Shown here: positions 17,143-25,736 of the stretch, piece by piece | How positions within the stretch are numbered: position 1 is the first letter of the stretch | How the letters are laid out: each line of letters begins with the position of its first letter | Assembly: GCA_021295915.1 (NCBI GenBank) | Contig: JAGWBK010000023.1 | Coordinates: 1-55,890, forward strand | Direction: 5' to 3' | DNA length: 55,890 bases | DNA from: Dehalococcoidia bacterium | GTDB taxonomy: Bacteria > Chloroflexota > Dehalococcoidia > Lucifugimonadales > UBA1123 | Translations under genes and position numbers: made by a program | Notes under the pieces: model-generated | The model's input: the letters and a program-made list of their open reading frames with translations, nothing else | Database searches by the model: none | What the model was told of the DNA's origin: nothing

Positions 17143-19185
17143 CTAGTGCCCCATGTCTCCCTTCAGTTCCTGGTCGATCCACCACCACTCCACGATGCCG
17201 CTAGAAAGAAGCCACTCAGCGCCATTGAAGGATTGTTCGCCGCTGTGACCCTTAACCCACGGCTGGGACATGAAGACGTAAGGAGGTATGGGATACGCCA
17301 GCGTCCACACCTGCTCGATGTAGCGCATGTCCATGTCTCTGAGTAACCCGATATACTCTTCTCTGTCAGTAGATGCCCGAGCCGCTTCGAACATAGCGTC
17401 AAATTCAGGGTCAGTAACTCCCACGTAATCCGTGGAGGCCATACGCCCAAATGTAAACATGGGATTCCACATGTAACCCCGGGCGTAAGCGCTGACAATT
17501 TCTCCAGCCGTTCCGTCCACGTAGCTGTTCCACCCCGCGGTATCATCGCTTTGCACTTGAATGGTGATGTCAACGCCAATCGCGTCGAAGTAGCTTGTCA
17601 CCAACTGGTTCAGATCTACGTCCTCACCCCATGGGACGATGTTAGTCCAATCAGCACTAAATCTAATGCCATCAGCGCCACGAAGGTATCCTGCCTCGTC
17701 AAGGAGCCTTTCGGCCTCTGCCGGGTCGTACTCGTACTGCCGCTTGACCTCTTCAGGCCACTGAGCATACGGGTGGGCGACCTCTACGTTGACGGGATTG
17801 ATATTCCCGTAGGGTGTTGGGTCGGCGATACCGTCATAGTAGGCCCAGTTGAGCTCTTGAAGGTTAATGGCCTTCTGCATGGCGATGCGCACGTTCTTGT
17901 TATCGAAGGGTGGACGCTCCCGCCGGAAGGCCGGGGTGGTCAGCTGGTCACCAGGTCCAAATAGCACAGTCAGCTCCGGGTTGGATTCCTGGATGCTGAG
18001 CGACATCGGAAGTGTCAGCAAGAGTGTATCCGGCACGGCAATCTTACCGGTACGCAACGCCGCTATCTGCGTTGCTACGTCCGGCATCGTCAAAATCTTG
18101 ACCTCTTCAATATAGGGCAACTGGTTGTTCAAATCCGGGAATTGATGATCGACCTTCCAGTAGTTGGGATTCCTGGTAAGGGTCAGAGCGGAGTTCGGCA
18201 CATTGTCGGTGATCTGGTAGGGACCGCTGCCGACGACATTCCTCCAATCGCTCATGTCACCATGCGTATCGTAAACTTCCTTTGGCAGTACTAAATATCC
18301 TGAGTCGTTGGCCATGACGCCTGAGATAATCTCTATAGACTCAAGGTTAGGACTGTCCATCTGAAAGACCACTGTATCTTCATTCGTGGCCGTTACGGAT
18401 TCCAATGGCGCCGCCGTGAACCGCCAATAGGTGGGGTTCTTTCCCTGCCCTTCAAATTCGCCCATGCCATAGTGCTTCTGCCAAGTCCATGCAACGTCAT
18501 TGGCGTTTAGCCTCCGGCCGTTCATCGGCGCCTTATCGTGCCAGTGGATGCCGTCACGAATGTTGAACGTGTAGGTCAGGAGATCCGATGAAACCCCCCA
18601 ACTCTCTGCTATCTCCCCTGTCATCATGTCCGCGGTCATGAAAGGGCCTTGAAGGGAATGTTGGTCGCGGGGCAGCGTGTAGTCTATCTGGGTCAACTCT
18701 TCAAAAACGAGGAATGCCCACTCGCGTACGCGCGAAGTCCCAGGGTTGAAGTTCTCGTAGCCCCATGACACCGGTACGACGAGTGTTCCGCCATACTGGG
18801 GCCTCTCCGCTAGCACACCATTGACGTTGCGAACGTACCTCTCGCCCTCGACCTCTCTTACGACCTCCTTCTCCACCACCACGGTCTCACCAGGGACCTG
18901 TACCTCTCTCACCACCTCCGTGACTATGGTCTCACCGGGGACCTCGATCGTCTTGACGACCTCCTTCTCCACCACCACAGTCTCACCGGGGACCTGCACC
19001 TCTCTCACCACTTCCTTGACGACGGTCTCGCCCGGCACCTCGATCGTCTTGACGACCTCCTTCTCTACCACCACGGTCTCGCCGGGAACCTCAATTGTCT
19101 CTGTGCCGCAGGCTAGGGCAAGAACCAGAAGCATGGCCGCTCCTGCCACCACGGCTAGCCAATTAAGCGAAGTAGATGTACGCAT
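17143..19185 (-). CDS. Family 5 extracellular solute-binding lipoprotein with a repeated stalk
   Basis: A 680-residue lipoprotein. Residues 1-25 are a signal peptide ending in the lipobox LALAC, with Cys26 as the lipidated residue. Residues about 29-115 are a stalk of near-identical units of the form (I/V)xVPGETVVVEKEVV alternating with PGETVVKEVVREV, probably an extended beta or coiled spacer that holds the binding domain off the membrane; such stalks are common in Chloroflexota lipoproteins. From about 120 follows the SBP_bac_5 domain: GGTLVVPVSWGYENFNPG, the TFNIRDGIHWHDKAPMNGR signature near 215, and the WTLAYPIPPYVF end. The ATG follows AAGGAGAGG. It heads the operon with the two DppBC-type permeases. 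The ligand is unknown: peptides, nickel and sugars are all known in the family. Confidence 0.92.
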   Translation of the reverse strand: MRTSTSLNWLAVVAGAAMLLVLALACGTETIEVPGETVVVEKEVVKTIEVPGETVVKEVVREVQVPGETVVVEKEVVKTIEVPGETIVTEVVREVQVPGETVVVEKEVVREVEGERYVRNVNGVLAERPQYGGTLVVPVSWGYENFNPGTSRVREWAFLVFEELTQIDYTLPRDQHSLQGPFMTADMMTGEIAESWGVSSDLLTYTFNIRDGIHWHDKAPMNGRRLNANDVAWTWQKHYGMGEFEGQGKNPTYWRFTAAPLESVTATNEDTVVFQMDSPNLESIEIISGVMANDSGYLVLPKEVYDTHGDMSDWRNVVGSGPYQITDNVPNSALTLTRNPNYWKVDHQFPDLNNQLPYIEEVKILTMPDVATQIAALRTGKIAVPDTLLLTLPMSLSIQESNPELTVLFGPGDQLTTPAFRRERPPFDNKNVRIAMQKAINLQELNWAYYDGIADPTPYGNINPVNVEVAHPYAQWPEEVKRQYEYDPAEAERLLDEAGYLRGADGIRFSADWTNIVPWGEDVDLNQLVTSYFDAIGVDITIQVQSDDTAGWNSYVDGTAGEIVSAYARGYMWNPMFTFGRMASTDYVGVTDPEFDAMFEAARASTDREEYIGLLRDMDMRYIEQVWTLAYPIPPYVFMSQPWVKGHSGEQSFNGAEWLLSSGIVEWWWIDQELKGDMGH
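18831..19110 (-). repeat. DNA repeats encoding the PGETVV stalk
   Basis: Tandem units such as TCACCGGGGACCTGCACCTC and GTCTTGACGACCTCCTTCTC repeat with few changes inside the binding-protein gene. They encode the VPGETVV-EKEVV stalk. Unit number could change by slippage or recombination, which would alter stalk length without shifting frame. Confidence 0.85.
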
Positions 19186-19610
19186 ATTGCCCTCTCCTTA
19201 TCTCAAAGCCGGAACGGCCTCGTACCGCACGGAATCTGAGCAGCGCCAATCATTCTGGCCTGACGACAACTGTTTGGCCGGTCCGTGGATGTGATGATCT
19301 GATACCCAAGAGGTGCCAGATTGATCTTGGTCCCGTCAAACGTAACGTTGCCAAAGCAGCAAATAGATAGTTGCCGCGAATCATACAGTACCCGCCGTTG
19401 TTGTCAATGGCACCAAGGGTGGTGTCCAAAGTCGAGTGGCATAAGCGGGAACTGATCCCTCGGTTCGCACTATAGATTCATGTCAAGTAACGACGGCTAT
19501 AACCATCCTGACTCACTTTTCGCAGGCTACACCAACCTGATACCTTCACCGACACCCCACCTGAATCGGATCGTCGATCCACTCTTGTACGCGCAACCGG
19601 GGATGAGAAT
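19186..19610. other. Divergent intergenic region
   Basis: About 425 bases between the binding-protein gene (minus) and the isomerase gene (plus). It must hold promoters for both, but I cannot point to convincing paired hexamers. No protein-coding content or stable hairpin is recognisable. Confidence 0.35.
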
Positions 19611-20481
19611 ATGCTGCTAGGGGCCGCCGGACGGATACCCGGAGATTGGCGAAACATTACCTCTGAGTTGTTGGCGGAGGTCGCAGCCGAGGGGTTCGGA
19701 GCGCTGAACATAATCGTTCAAGACTCGGTCTCCATGACGTCGCAGGACATCGCCCGGCTGAAGGCGATGTTCGAGGAGGCCGGAGTCCTGGTAGGTCAGA
19801 CCAATGGTGGTGAGCCCGGACCACCGCGAGCGGGAGGCCGCCATCGAGTTCGCAAGGCGCATGTGCGGACTCACGGCGCAGCTTGGCTCGCCGAACACGT
19901 ACCTGCGACCGGGCAGCCTGAACCCGAATGGGCCATGGCTCCCACATCCGGGTAATCGCAGCGATGAGGTATTCGACAGCCTGGTGGACTCCGCGCGAAA
20001 GTTCTGCCGGACGGCGCGGGACGAGGGTGTGATGGTCGCGGTGGAAGGCGGCGCCGTCTCCCCGCTCTATTCCGCTCGCCGCGTGCGGGACTTCATCGAA
20101 GCTGTCGGATCGCCAGTGCTGGGCTTTAACCAGGACCCCGTGAACTTCATCGGTGGTTTGGAAGACGCCTACGACACGACCCGTTTTCTCGCGGAGTTCT
20201 TCGAACTGACCGGAGAGTTCACGCTCGGCGCGCACGCCAAGGACTTCACGGTCATGGACCAGCTCATGGTGCGGTTTGAGGAAGCGGAGATCGGCTCGGG
20301 TCTGCTGGACCATGTGACGTTTCTCCAGAGCATGCAGCGCGTGTGCCCCACGGGTCACGTGCTCATCGAGCACCTGCCGCCGGAGCGCTACGCTGCCGCC
20401 GCGGTCGAGTACCGGAAGTATGCGTCTCTAGCAGGCATCGAGTGGGACAATCAGACAGGAGAGAATCGTGGCGAATCTTAG
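19611..20481 (+). pseudogene. Sugar phosphate isomerase/epimerase-like TIM barrel, frameshifted
   Basis: A xylose-isomerase-like TIM-barrel (AP-endonuclease-2 superfamily) split over two frames. The first, from the ATG at 19611, carries LLGAAGRIPGDW, FGALNIIVQDS and IARLKAMFEEAGVLVGQTN. Just after, at about 19800-19812, the coding continues in the +1 frame as VVSPDHREREAAIEFARRM and runs to 20481. The second part has the expected metal or substrate residues: VAVEGGA, GFNQDPVNF, GAHAKDF and LIEHLP. One base change near the AATGGTGGTGAG stretch would restore about 290 residues. No other lesion is seen, so error or recent mutation are both possible. It overlaps the start of the SDR gene by 14 bases, so the two form an operon, probably for oxidation and isomerisation of a sugar-like compound. 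Confidence 0.75.
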
Positions 20482-21214
20482 TGGGAAACGTGTGCTCGTT
20501 ACCGGGGCATCAACCGGCATAGGCCGCGCCACCGCAATCCGAATCGCTTCGGAGGGCGGGCGCGTCGCGCTGTTCGACGTCAACGACTCCGACGCCGAGT
20601 CCACGCTCAGGACGATTCTGGACTCTGGCGGCAGCGCCCGTTACTGGCACGTGGACGTGACCGATGAGCAGGAGGTCAGCAGCGGCGTCGATGAAGCTGC
20701 CGACTGGCTGGGCGGTGGAATCGACGTTCTGGCACACCTGGCCGGAATTCTGAAGGGGTCCGGGCTCGAGGTGACCGATGTTGACGAGTCCATTTGGGAC
20801 CCTGTGATCGAGATCAATCTCAAGGGGTCGTACATCGTCGTCAAGCACGTCGCGAGACACATGATCCCGATGAAGAGCGGCGTGATCATACTGACGTCGT
20901 CAGGAGCCGGTGTGACTGGAGGAAGCTCGTCCGTGGCATACGGAGCCAGCAAGGGCGGCACTCACGGCCTGGCGATGACGCTGGACGGGCACTTATCCAG
21001 GCACGGCATCAGGGTCAACGACGTGCTGCCGGGGAACCTGGAAACGCCGCTGAAGATCGGCGCTACCGAGGAGCAGCTGGCCAACACGGGTAACCGCGAG
21101 AGGTACGACGACATTATGGCCGGGCTGTCGTCTCCCGACGGGGTCGCGGCAGTAATCGCATTCCTGGCCTCGGACGACGCGGACTACGTTCGGGGCAGCG
21201 TCAGGACTATCTAG
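20468..21214 (+). CDS. SDR family NAD(P)-dependent oxidoreductase
   Basis: A 248-residue classical short-chain dehydrogenase. It has the cofactor motif TGASTGIG (12-19) and DVNDSD after strand 2, where the Asp suggests NAD preference. HLAGI stands in the NNAG position, then come the catalytic Ser in ILTSSGAGV and YGASK with the catalytic Tyr and Lys. After the active site, VNDVLPGNLETPL is the usual PG motif. The protein ends soon after ADYVRGSVRTI, where relatives continue with a DGG-type C-terminus, so the tail is a few residues short. The GTG start lies inside the preceding isomerase gene behind CAGGAGAG. Its coupling to the isomerase-like gene suggests a polyol or sugar substrate, which is inference. 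Confidence 0.9.
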   Translation: MANLSGKRVLVTGASTGIGRATAIRIASEGGRVALFDVNDSDAESTLRTILDSGGSARYWHVDVTDEQEVSSGVDEAADWLGGGIDVLAHLAGILKGSGLEVTDVDESIWDPVIEINLKGSYIVVKHVARHMIPMKSGVIILTSSGAGVTGGSSSVAYGASKGGTHGLAMTLDGHLSRHGIRVNDVLPGNLETPLKIGATEEQLANTGNRERYDDIMAGLSSPDGVAAVIAFLASDDADYVRGSVRTI

Positions 21215-21246
21215 CTCAGAATCTGTCCCGACTGCCTCAGAAGTGG

Positions 21247-22989
21247 CTAGCTATGTCCTTCCACGCGAACCGTGATGATGTCTATGTTGTGATACACACG
21301 GTGCTGCACTGATGTGGCGTAGTGCCGCAGCAACCGGAGGGGTACATCACTCTCATCCGGTACTTCGGACTGTTCACCGAGGAACGACATCCTGTCTTCC
21401 AGGTTCTCCGTACCCTCAGGGGCGGTCAGAAACTCCATTTCAACTGCCCCGTCAATCAGGTGCGCGTTGACTATCAGTCGCTGTCCCGTTGACGAGGAAC
21501 CTTCACTGTCTCTCGACAGAAGGCTCGACAGGGTCTCTTCGCCGGCAGAACACAGGCGTTGTGTTGAGGTCTCGTTCCACCCTGCTTTGGATGCAATCTC
21601 GCTCAGGAAGACGTTAATCCGGGCCAGGGCGGAAATGGATAACTCCGTGTCCAGGCGTCGACGTCTTGAGAACGCTACTTCCGTGATTGCGTTCAACAGG
21701 ATTACAGACAGGCCGCCAGAGGTCAGCCCGTTGCTGAGAAGGGCGCCCCACGCCCCGGTCAATTGGTCTGCGAACAACCACTCAAAGTGAAAGGCCGCGC
21801 CAATCCATAGCGACAGCCCCACGACCAGGGCCTTGCGTGCATCCAGGCCTTCCTGTGAGACGGTCCTGACACCCTGCATGAAGATCAGACTGAACAATGC
21901 GACCATGTACGTTGCTGCCACAGGACTCGGGATAGCCAGCAGAAGTGCGAGAGCCTTGGGCAGCAGCGCGGTCCCCAGCAGGATGAGTCCGGCGCATATT
22001 CCGACACTGCGAGCGGCGACGCCCATGAGGGATACTCCACTGATGCTCGACGGGTAGACCGTGTTGCCGACAGTTCCCGCCAGGCCATACAGCAGGTTTC
22101 CCAGACCTTCGCCGTTGAGGGCTCCCTGGACAACTCGAAAATCGGTCGCGCGTGGGGTGCGATGGGACACCTGCTGTATGGTAACGCCGTTGCCAATGGC
22201 AATTATCGAAGACACCAGGGTTACGACGATGAAACTGGTCAAGAGCGTCCAGAAGCTGACGCCGAAACCGAGGTCGAACCCTGGCCAGGAGCCGATACTC
22301 GGGACTCCGACCCAGCCGGCGTCGGCCACAGTCTGAAAAGTGGACAGCCCAAAGGTCGAGGCGACAGCCCAACCGGCCAGTATCGCCAGCAGAGGAGACC
22401 ACTGCTGCCAGTTCTGTGGAGCCCTCAGCGCCAGCCCAATGACGATTGCAATCGTCACGGCGGCTGTGGCCGGTCCTGCGAGCGGCGATGTGCCGGCGGG
22501 TACATCCTGCATCAGTTCAAACAGAGAGGGCATCACAACGGCCGCTATCAGCATGAACACACACCCGGAAACGACGGGCGTGATGACTCTTCGCAGTGCT
22601 GAGAGTCGGGAAGCCACGATGAACTGGACCAGCGATGATACGACGATGAGGCTCGACATCAGTGCGGGCCCGCCCTCTGCCAGCGCTGTGATGCAGACGG
22701 AAATGAACACGGGGGAGGGACCCATGATGAGGAGGTAACCTGCCCCTAGTCTCCTGATCCGCACCGCCTGTACGACGGTGCACACTCCGGCGACTGCCAG
22801 GTCTGCGAAGAAGCTCCAGGTGAGATAGCTCTCGGGCTGCTCAGAGGTCCTTACGATTACGACGGTGACCACCGCCATTGTCGTAATCGTAAGGAGGATG
22901 AACTGGAAACCGACGCCAACGGTCACGAGGACAGGAGGGCGCTCCTCAGGCTCGTACCGGACGTTCTCGTTGACTTGCGATGATGCCAA
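21247..22989 (-). CDS. NCS2-family nucleobase permease with a C-terminal HATPase-like domain
   Basis: A 580-residue protein. Residues about 15-440 form a xanthine/uracil permease: PPVLVTVGVGFQFILLT at the start, GYLLIMGPSPVFISVCITAL, the GNLLYGLAGTVGNTVYPSS signature near 300 and the MVALFSLIFMQGV helix. Residues about 445-580 are soluble and resemble the RsbW/HATPase_c type of anti-sigma or sensor kinase domain: RINVFLSEIASKAGW, LCSAGEETLSSLLSRD in the N-box position, and a C-terminal PLRLLRHYATSVQHRVYHN strand. The start is TTG with only a weak ribosome site. It is last in a minus-strand run after the PaaK-like ligase. Import of a purine or pyrimidine with nucleotide or partner sensing by the tail is inference. 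Confidence 0.85.
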   Translation of the reverse strand: MASSQVNENVRYEPEERPPVLVTVGVGFQFILLTITTMAVVTVVIVRTSEQPESYLTWSFFADLAVAGVCTVVQAVRIRRLGAGYLLIMGPSPVFISVCITALAEGGPALMSSLIVVSSLVQFIVASRLSALRRVITPVVSGCVFMLIAAVVMPSLFELMQDVPAGTSPLAGPATAAVTIAIVIGLALRAPQNWQQWSPLLAILAGWAVASTFGLSTFQTVADAGWVGVPSIGSWPGFDLGFGVSFWTLLTSFIVVTLVSSIIAIGNGVTIQQVSHRTPRATDFRVVQGALNGEGLGNLLYGLAGTVGNTVYPSSISGVSLMGVAARSVGICAGLILLGTALLPKALALLLAIPSPVAATYMVALFSLIFMQGVRTVSQEGLDARKALVVGLSLWIGAAFHFEWLFADQLTGAWGALLSNGLTSGGLSVILLNAITEVAFSRRRRLDTELSISALARINVFLSEIASKAGWNETSTQRLCSAGEETLSSLLSRDSEGSSSTGQRLIVNAHLIDGAVEMEFLTAPEGTENLEDRMSFLGEQSEVPDESDVPLRLLRHYATSVQHRVYHNIDIITVRVEGHS

Positions 22990-23013
22990 GGTCTACTCAA
23001 CCAGGCGGCGAAG

Positions 23014-24313
23014 CTAGATTCGCCTGTTGTCAACGATGCGGACGGCCTTGCCCTCGCTGCGTGGCAATTGTTTTGGCGCTACTACCTCGACGCGACAGCC
23101 GACGCCCAGACCACTCTGCAACGTCGCAGCCAACCTTCTCCCCACGGCTCCCGCGACGTCTACATCCTGGTACAGCGTCTCCGACGCCTCTACCCGCACC
23201 GTCAGATGGTCCATGTGGGACTCGTCACGTTCCAGCAGAAGCTCGTAGTGGGGTTCCAGGCCGTCCGTCCGAAGTACCTCAGATTCGATCTGAGCGGGGA
23301 ACACGTTTACGCCGCGAATGATCAGCATGTCGTCCGCCCGCCCCAGCGGCTTGTCCATACGCGTGGTGGTCCGGCCACAGAGACATTGCCCACGGTACAG
23401 CCGCGACAGGTCGCCGGTGCGATAGCGCAACAGCGGCAACGCCTCTTTCGTGACGCACGTAAAGACCAACTCGCCGATCTCCCCGTCAGGAAGAGGCTTT
23501 CCGGTCAACGGGTCGATCACTTCAGGAATGAAGTGGTCCTCGGCCAGGTGCAGCCCCTGCTTGTACGGACACTCCATCGCCACTGACGGCCCTATCACCT
23601 CGGATAACCCATATATGTCCAGTGCCGTGATTCCGAATCGCGCCTCGATCTCAGACCGCATCTCCTCCGACCATGGCTCCGCACCGAAGACACCCAGCCT
23701 CAGGCTGCTCAGGTCTGCCCCGACCTCCGCCGCCTGTTCCCCCAGGAACAGCGAGTACGACGGCGTGCAGCACAACACCGTTGCGCCGAAGTCTTGCGCC
23801 AACTCAATCTGCCGGCGCATGTTGGCCGTCGACGCCGGAACTACCGTCGCGCCCAGACGCTCGCCGCCGTAGTGCAGACCCAGTCCGCCAGTGAACAGCC
23901 CGTAGCCGTAGGCGACGTGGATGATGTCACGCCGGTCTACCCCCCCCGATGCTGAGCGCACGCGCCCCCAGGTCGGACCACATGGCGATGTCGTTGGCGG
24001 TATATCCCACAACCGTCATCTTGCCGGTCGTCCCGCTCGAAGCGTGCAGCCGCACCACGTCATCCATAGGTACGGCGAAAAGCCCGTAGGGGTAGGTGTC
24101 CCTCAGGCCCTGCTTGACGGTGAAGGGCAGACTCGCCAGGTCGTCCAGAGAGCGTACGTCCTCTGGCGCCACCCCCATCGCACCCAGCTTTTCACGGTAG
24201 AAAGGCACGTGCACGGCAATGCGGGCCAGGCAATCGCGCAGCCGTTCCGCCTGCAACGCGGCCATTTCGTCCTGCGAAACTGTTTCCACTGGATCCCAAG
24301 TAGTAGTTTCCAT
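23014..24313 (-). pseudogene. paaK: Phenylacetate-CoA ligase-like adenylate-forming enzyme, frameshifted
   Basis: An adenylate-forming enzyme of the PaaK branch, which activates aryl or acyl acids with ATP and CoA. The first part (MET at 24313) has AIHVPFYREKLG-type PaaK features (IAVHVPFYREKLGAMGV), SLPFTVKQGLRDTYPYGLFAV and the ATP motif LHASSGTTGKMTVVGYT. Then a run of eight C at 23940-23947 shifts the frame; with seven C the protein continues as SIGGVDRRDIIHVAYGYGLFTGG. The second part has YGLSEVIGPSVAMEC, LRYRTGDLSRLY and the hinge and C-terminal domain GRADDMLIIRGVNVFPAQIES. The full length is about 430 residues, normal for PaaK. With only a homopolymer indel, this may be a functional gene carrying an error. 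It lies between the alpha/beta hydrolase and the NCS2 permease on one strand. Confidence 0.82.
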
Positions 24314-24383
24314 CACAGCGTCCCGACCCAATGCTAATCTTCAAAAGCCTGCGTTAGAGCAGACCCCAACTCGAGATCGGCTG

Positions 24384-25277
24384 TTAGAGAAGCCCGATCT
24401 CGCTCAAGAACTGAAGGGTGATTTCCGCGCAATGTTCCGGCTCTTCCAACTGGAGCAGGTGTGTGGCATCCGGCAGGAAGTCGTAGTTCATGCGAGCCAA
24501 CTCGGCAAAGTCCATGCTCGGCATGAACGTAAACGAAGTTGTCGGGTCCGAGCCGACAACCTTGATTGGGCAATTGACCAGTTTGGTGTCTATCTGCATT
24601 GACCAGCCGTAGAAAAACCGGTATATCTGCGCCTCGTGCTCTTTCGGACACCGGAGCGCGTACCCTTCACTATCGGGGCGCAGAAGGGTTTCCGCCATGA
24701 GCCCCGATACCCCAAAGCGCAGCCGATGATGGGCTGGATTCGCGTCCATGTGTGCGATGTAGTCATCGAGAGAGTCGAACCGGTCCTGGCGCTGGGGCAC
24801 ACCTCGGCTCATGTGCTCAGATATATACACCAGATCTTCAGGATTCCTGCCTGACTCCTGGATTGGCGGGTCGAAGAGCACCAGACCTGCAAACCCGCCC
24901 CGCTGTTGTTCAAACAGCAGGGCGGTTAGTGCCGACATGGAGTGGAATATCCCTACCGCTGGCCTCTCTCCGAACCGTTGTCCGATTGACCGCAGGATGA
25001 CGTCGAAGTCGTCAACGGACGTGGGAAAGTTTAGCGACGCGGGGTCGCCCTCCAGGTTCCATCCATGAGAGCGAAAATCGAAGACCAGCAGGTCAACACG
25101 GTCCTTGAACAGCAACCAGTATGGCAGGTACATATCTGCGGCAAAGCCGCAACCGTGGCTGAGGATAACCCGGGGACCTTCCGGGTTGCCGTGTCGCCGC
25201 ACCTGCGCCGTTGCACCGTTCGTAAGTTGGACTGCCAGCACCTCCGACGGTTCCGGCACACTCCAAAATTGAGTCAT
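24384..25277 (-). CDS. Alpha/beta hydrolase, thioesterase/haloperoxidase-like
   Basis: A 297-residue alpha/beta hydrolase of the Abhydrolase_6 type. HGCGFAADMYLP gives the oxyanion region (41-52), VFDFRSHG follows, and the nucleophile elbow is GIFHSMSAL with Ser in the centre (H-S-M-S, an S replacing the last Gly). DATHLLQLEEPE near 270 supplies the catalytic His. The ATG directly follows the TAG of the ACP gene, with no base between, so the two are translationally coupled. This suggests that the hydrolase acts on an ACP- or CoA-bound acyl group, as a thioesterase or C-C hydrolase. The known part is the family; the partner is inferred from gene order. Confidence 0.82.
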   Translation of the reverse strand: MTQFWSVPEPSEVLAVQLTNGATAQVRRHGNPEGPRVILSHGCGFAADMYLPYWLLFKDRVDLLVFDFRSHGWNLEGDPASLNFPTSVDDFDVILRSIGQRFGERPAVGIFHSMSALTALLFEQQRGGFAGLVLFDPPIQESGRNPEDLVYISEHMSRGVPQRQDRFDSLDDYIAHMDANPAHHRLRFGVSGLMAETLLRPDSEGYALRCPKEHEAQIYRFFYGWSMQIDTKLVNCPIKVVGSDPTTSFTFMPSMDFAELARMNYDFLPDATHLLQLEEPEHCAEITLQFLSEIGLL

Positions 25278-25517
25278 CTAAGCGGGCAAGCGTCCTTCTA
25301 TGTACTTGACCAGTCCTTCTACTGTGAAGATCACGTCGGCGTCGCTGTCCAGGATGGTGCAGCTGAACTCAGTTTCGAGGGCCATTGCAAGTCGGGTCTG
25401 CGCCAGGGAGTCCGCCCCAAGATCTTCTGTGAACGTCGATGCAGGCGTTATTGAAGATTCCGGGACCCTCAGTTCCCTGGCGATTACCTGATTGACTCGC
25501 TGTGCAACGTCTGACAT
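25278..25517 (-). CDS. Acyl carrier protein (stand-alone)
   Basis: A 79-residue acyl carrier protein. The start is the ATG at 25517 behind a near-perfect AGGAGGTAA site; longer readings into upstream sequence are not supported. The four-helix layout is visible: VAQRVNQVIARELRVPESSI, FTEDLGADSL, AMALETEFSCTI and VEGLVKYIEGRL. The phosphopantetheine attachment is the Ser of GADSL. It is acidic as expected. No fatty-acid synthase genes are near. Instead it is followed without a gap by a hydrolase and then by a PaaK-like ligase, so it is probably a dedicated carrier for a small secondary pathway rather than the housekeeping AcpP. Confidence 0.9.
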   Translation of the reverse strand: MSDVAQRVNQVIARELRVPESSITPASTFTEDLGADSLAQTRLAMALETEFSCTILDSDADVIFTVEGLVKYIEGRLPA

Positions 25518-25736
25518 TTGTTTACCTCCTATTTTGACGCACATAATGCCGGTATCCGTCGGTAATTGATACCCTTTTTGTGTGACTTGAGCCTGTCCAA
25601 AGTTAGCAGGCAGTTCCAGCGTAAGCAACCTCACCAGAAACGTCGGGTATTGATGTGGTGGTCATTGGTACATTTGCAAAAAAGCCGGTCAGCCTCCACT
25701 ATGTGACAATGCGATACCTGTAGGAGAATTCATGCT

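Noticed and set aside
18831-19110. Regularly spaced DNA repeats that could suggest a CRISPR array
   Set aside because: They encode the PGETVV stalk of a lipoprotein in one open frame; units are adjacent with no unique spacers.
14905-19185. Complete peptide ABC importer
   Set aside because: No DppD/DppF-type ATPase is encoded in the window, so only binding and membrane parts can be claimed.
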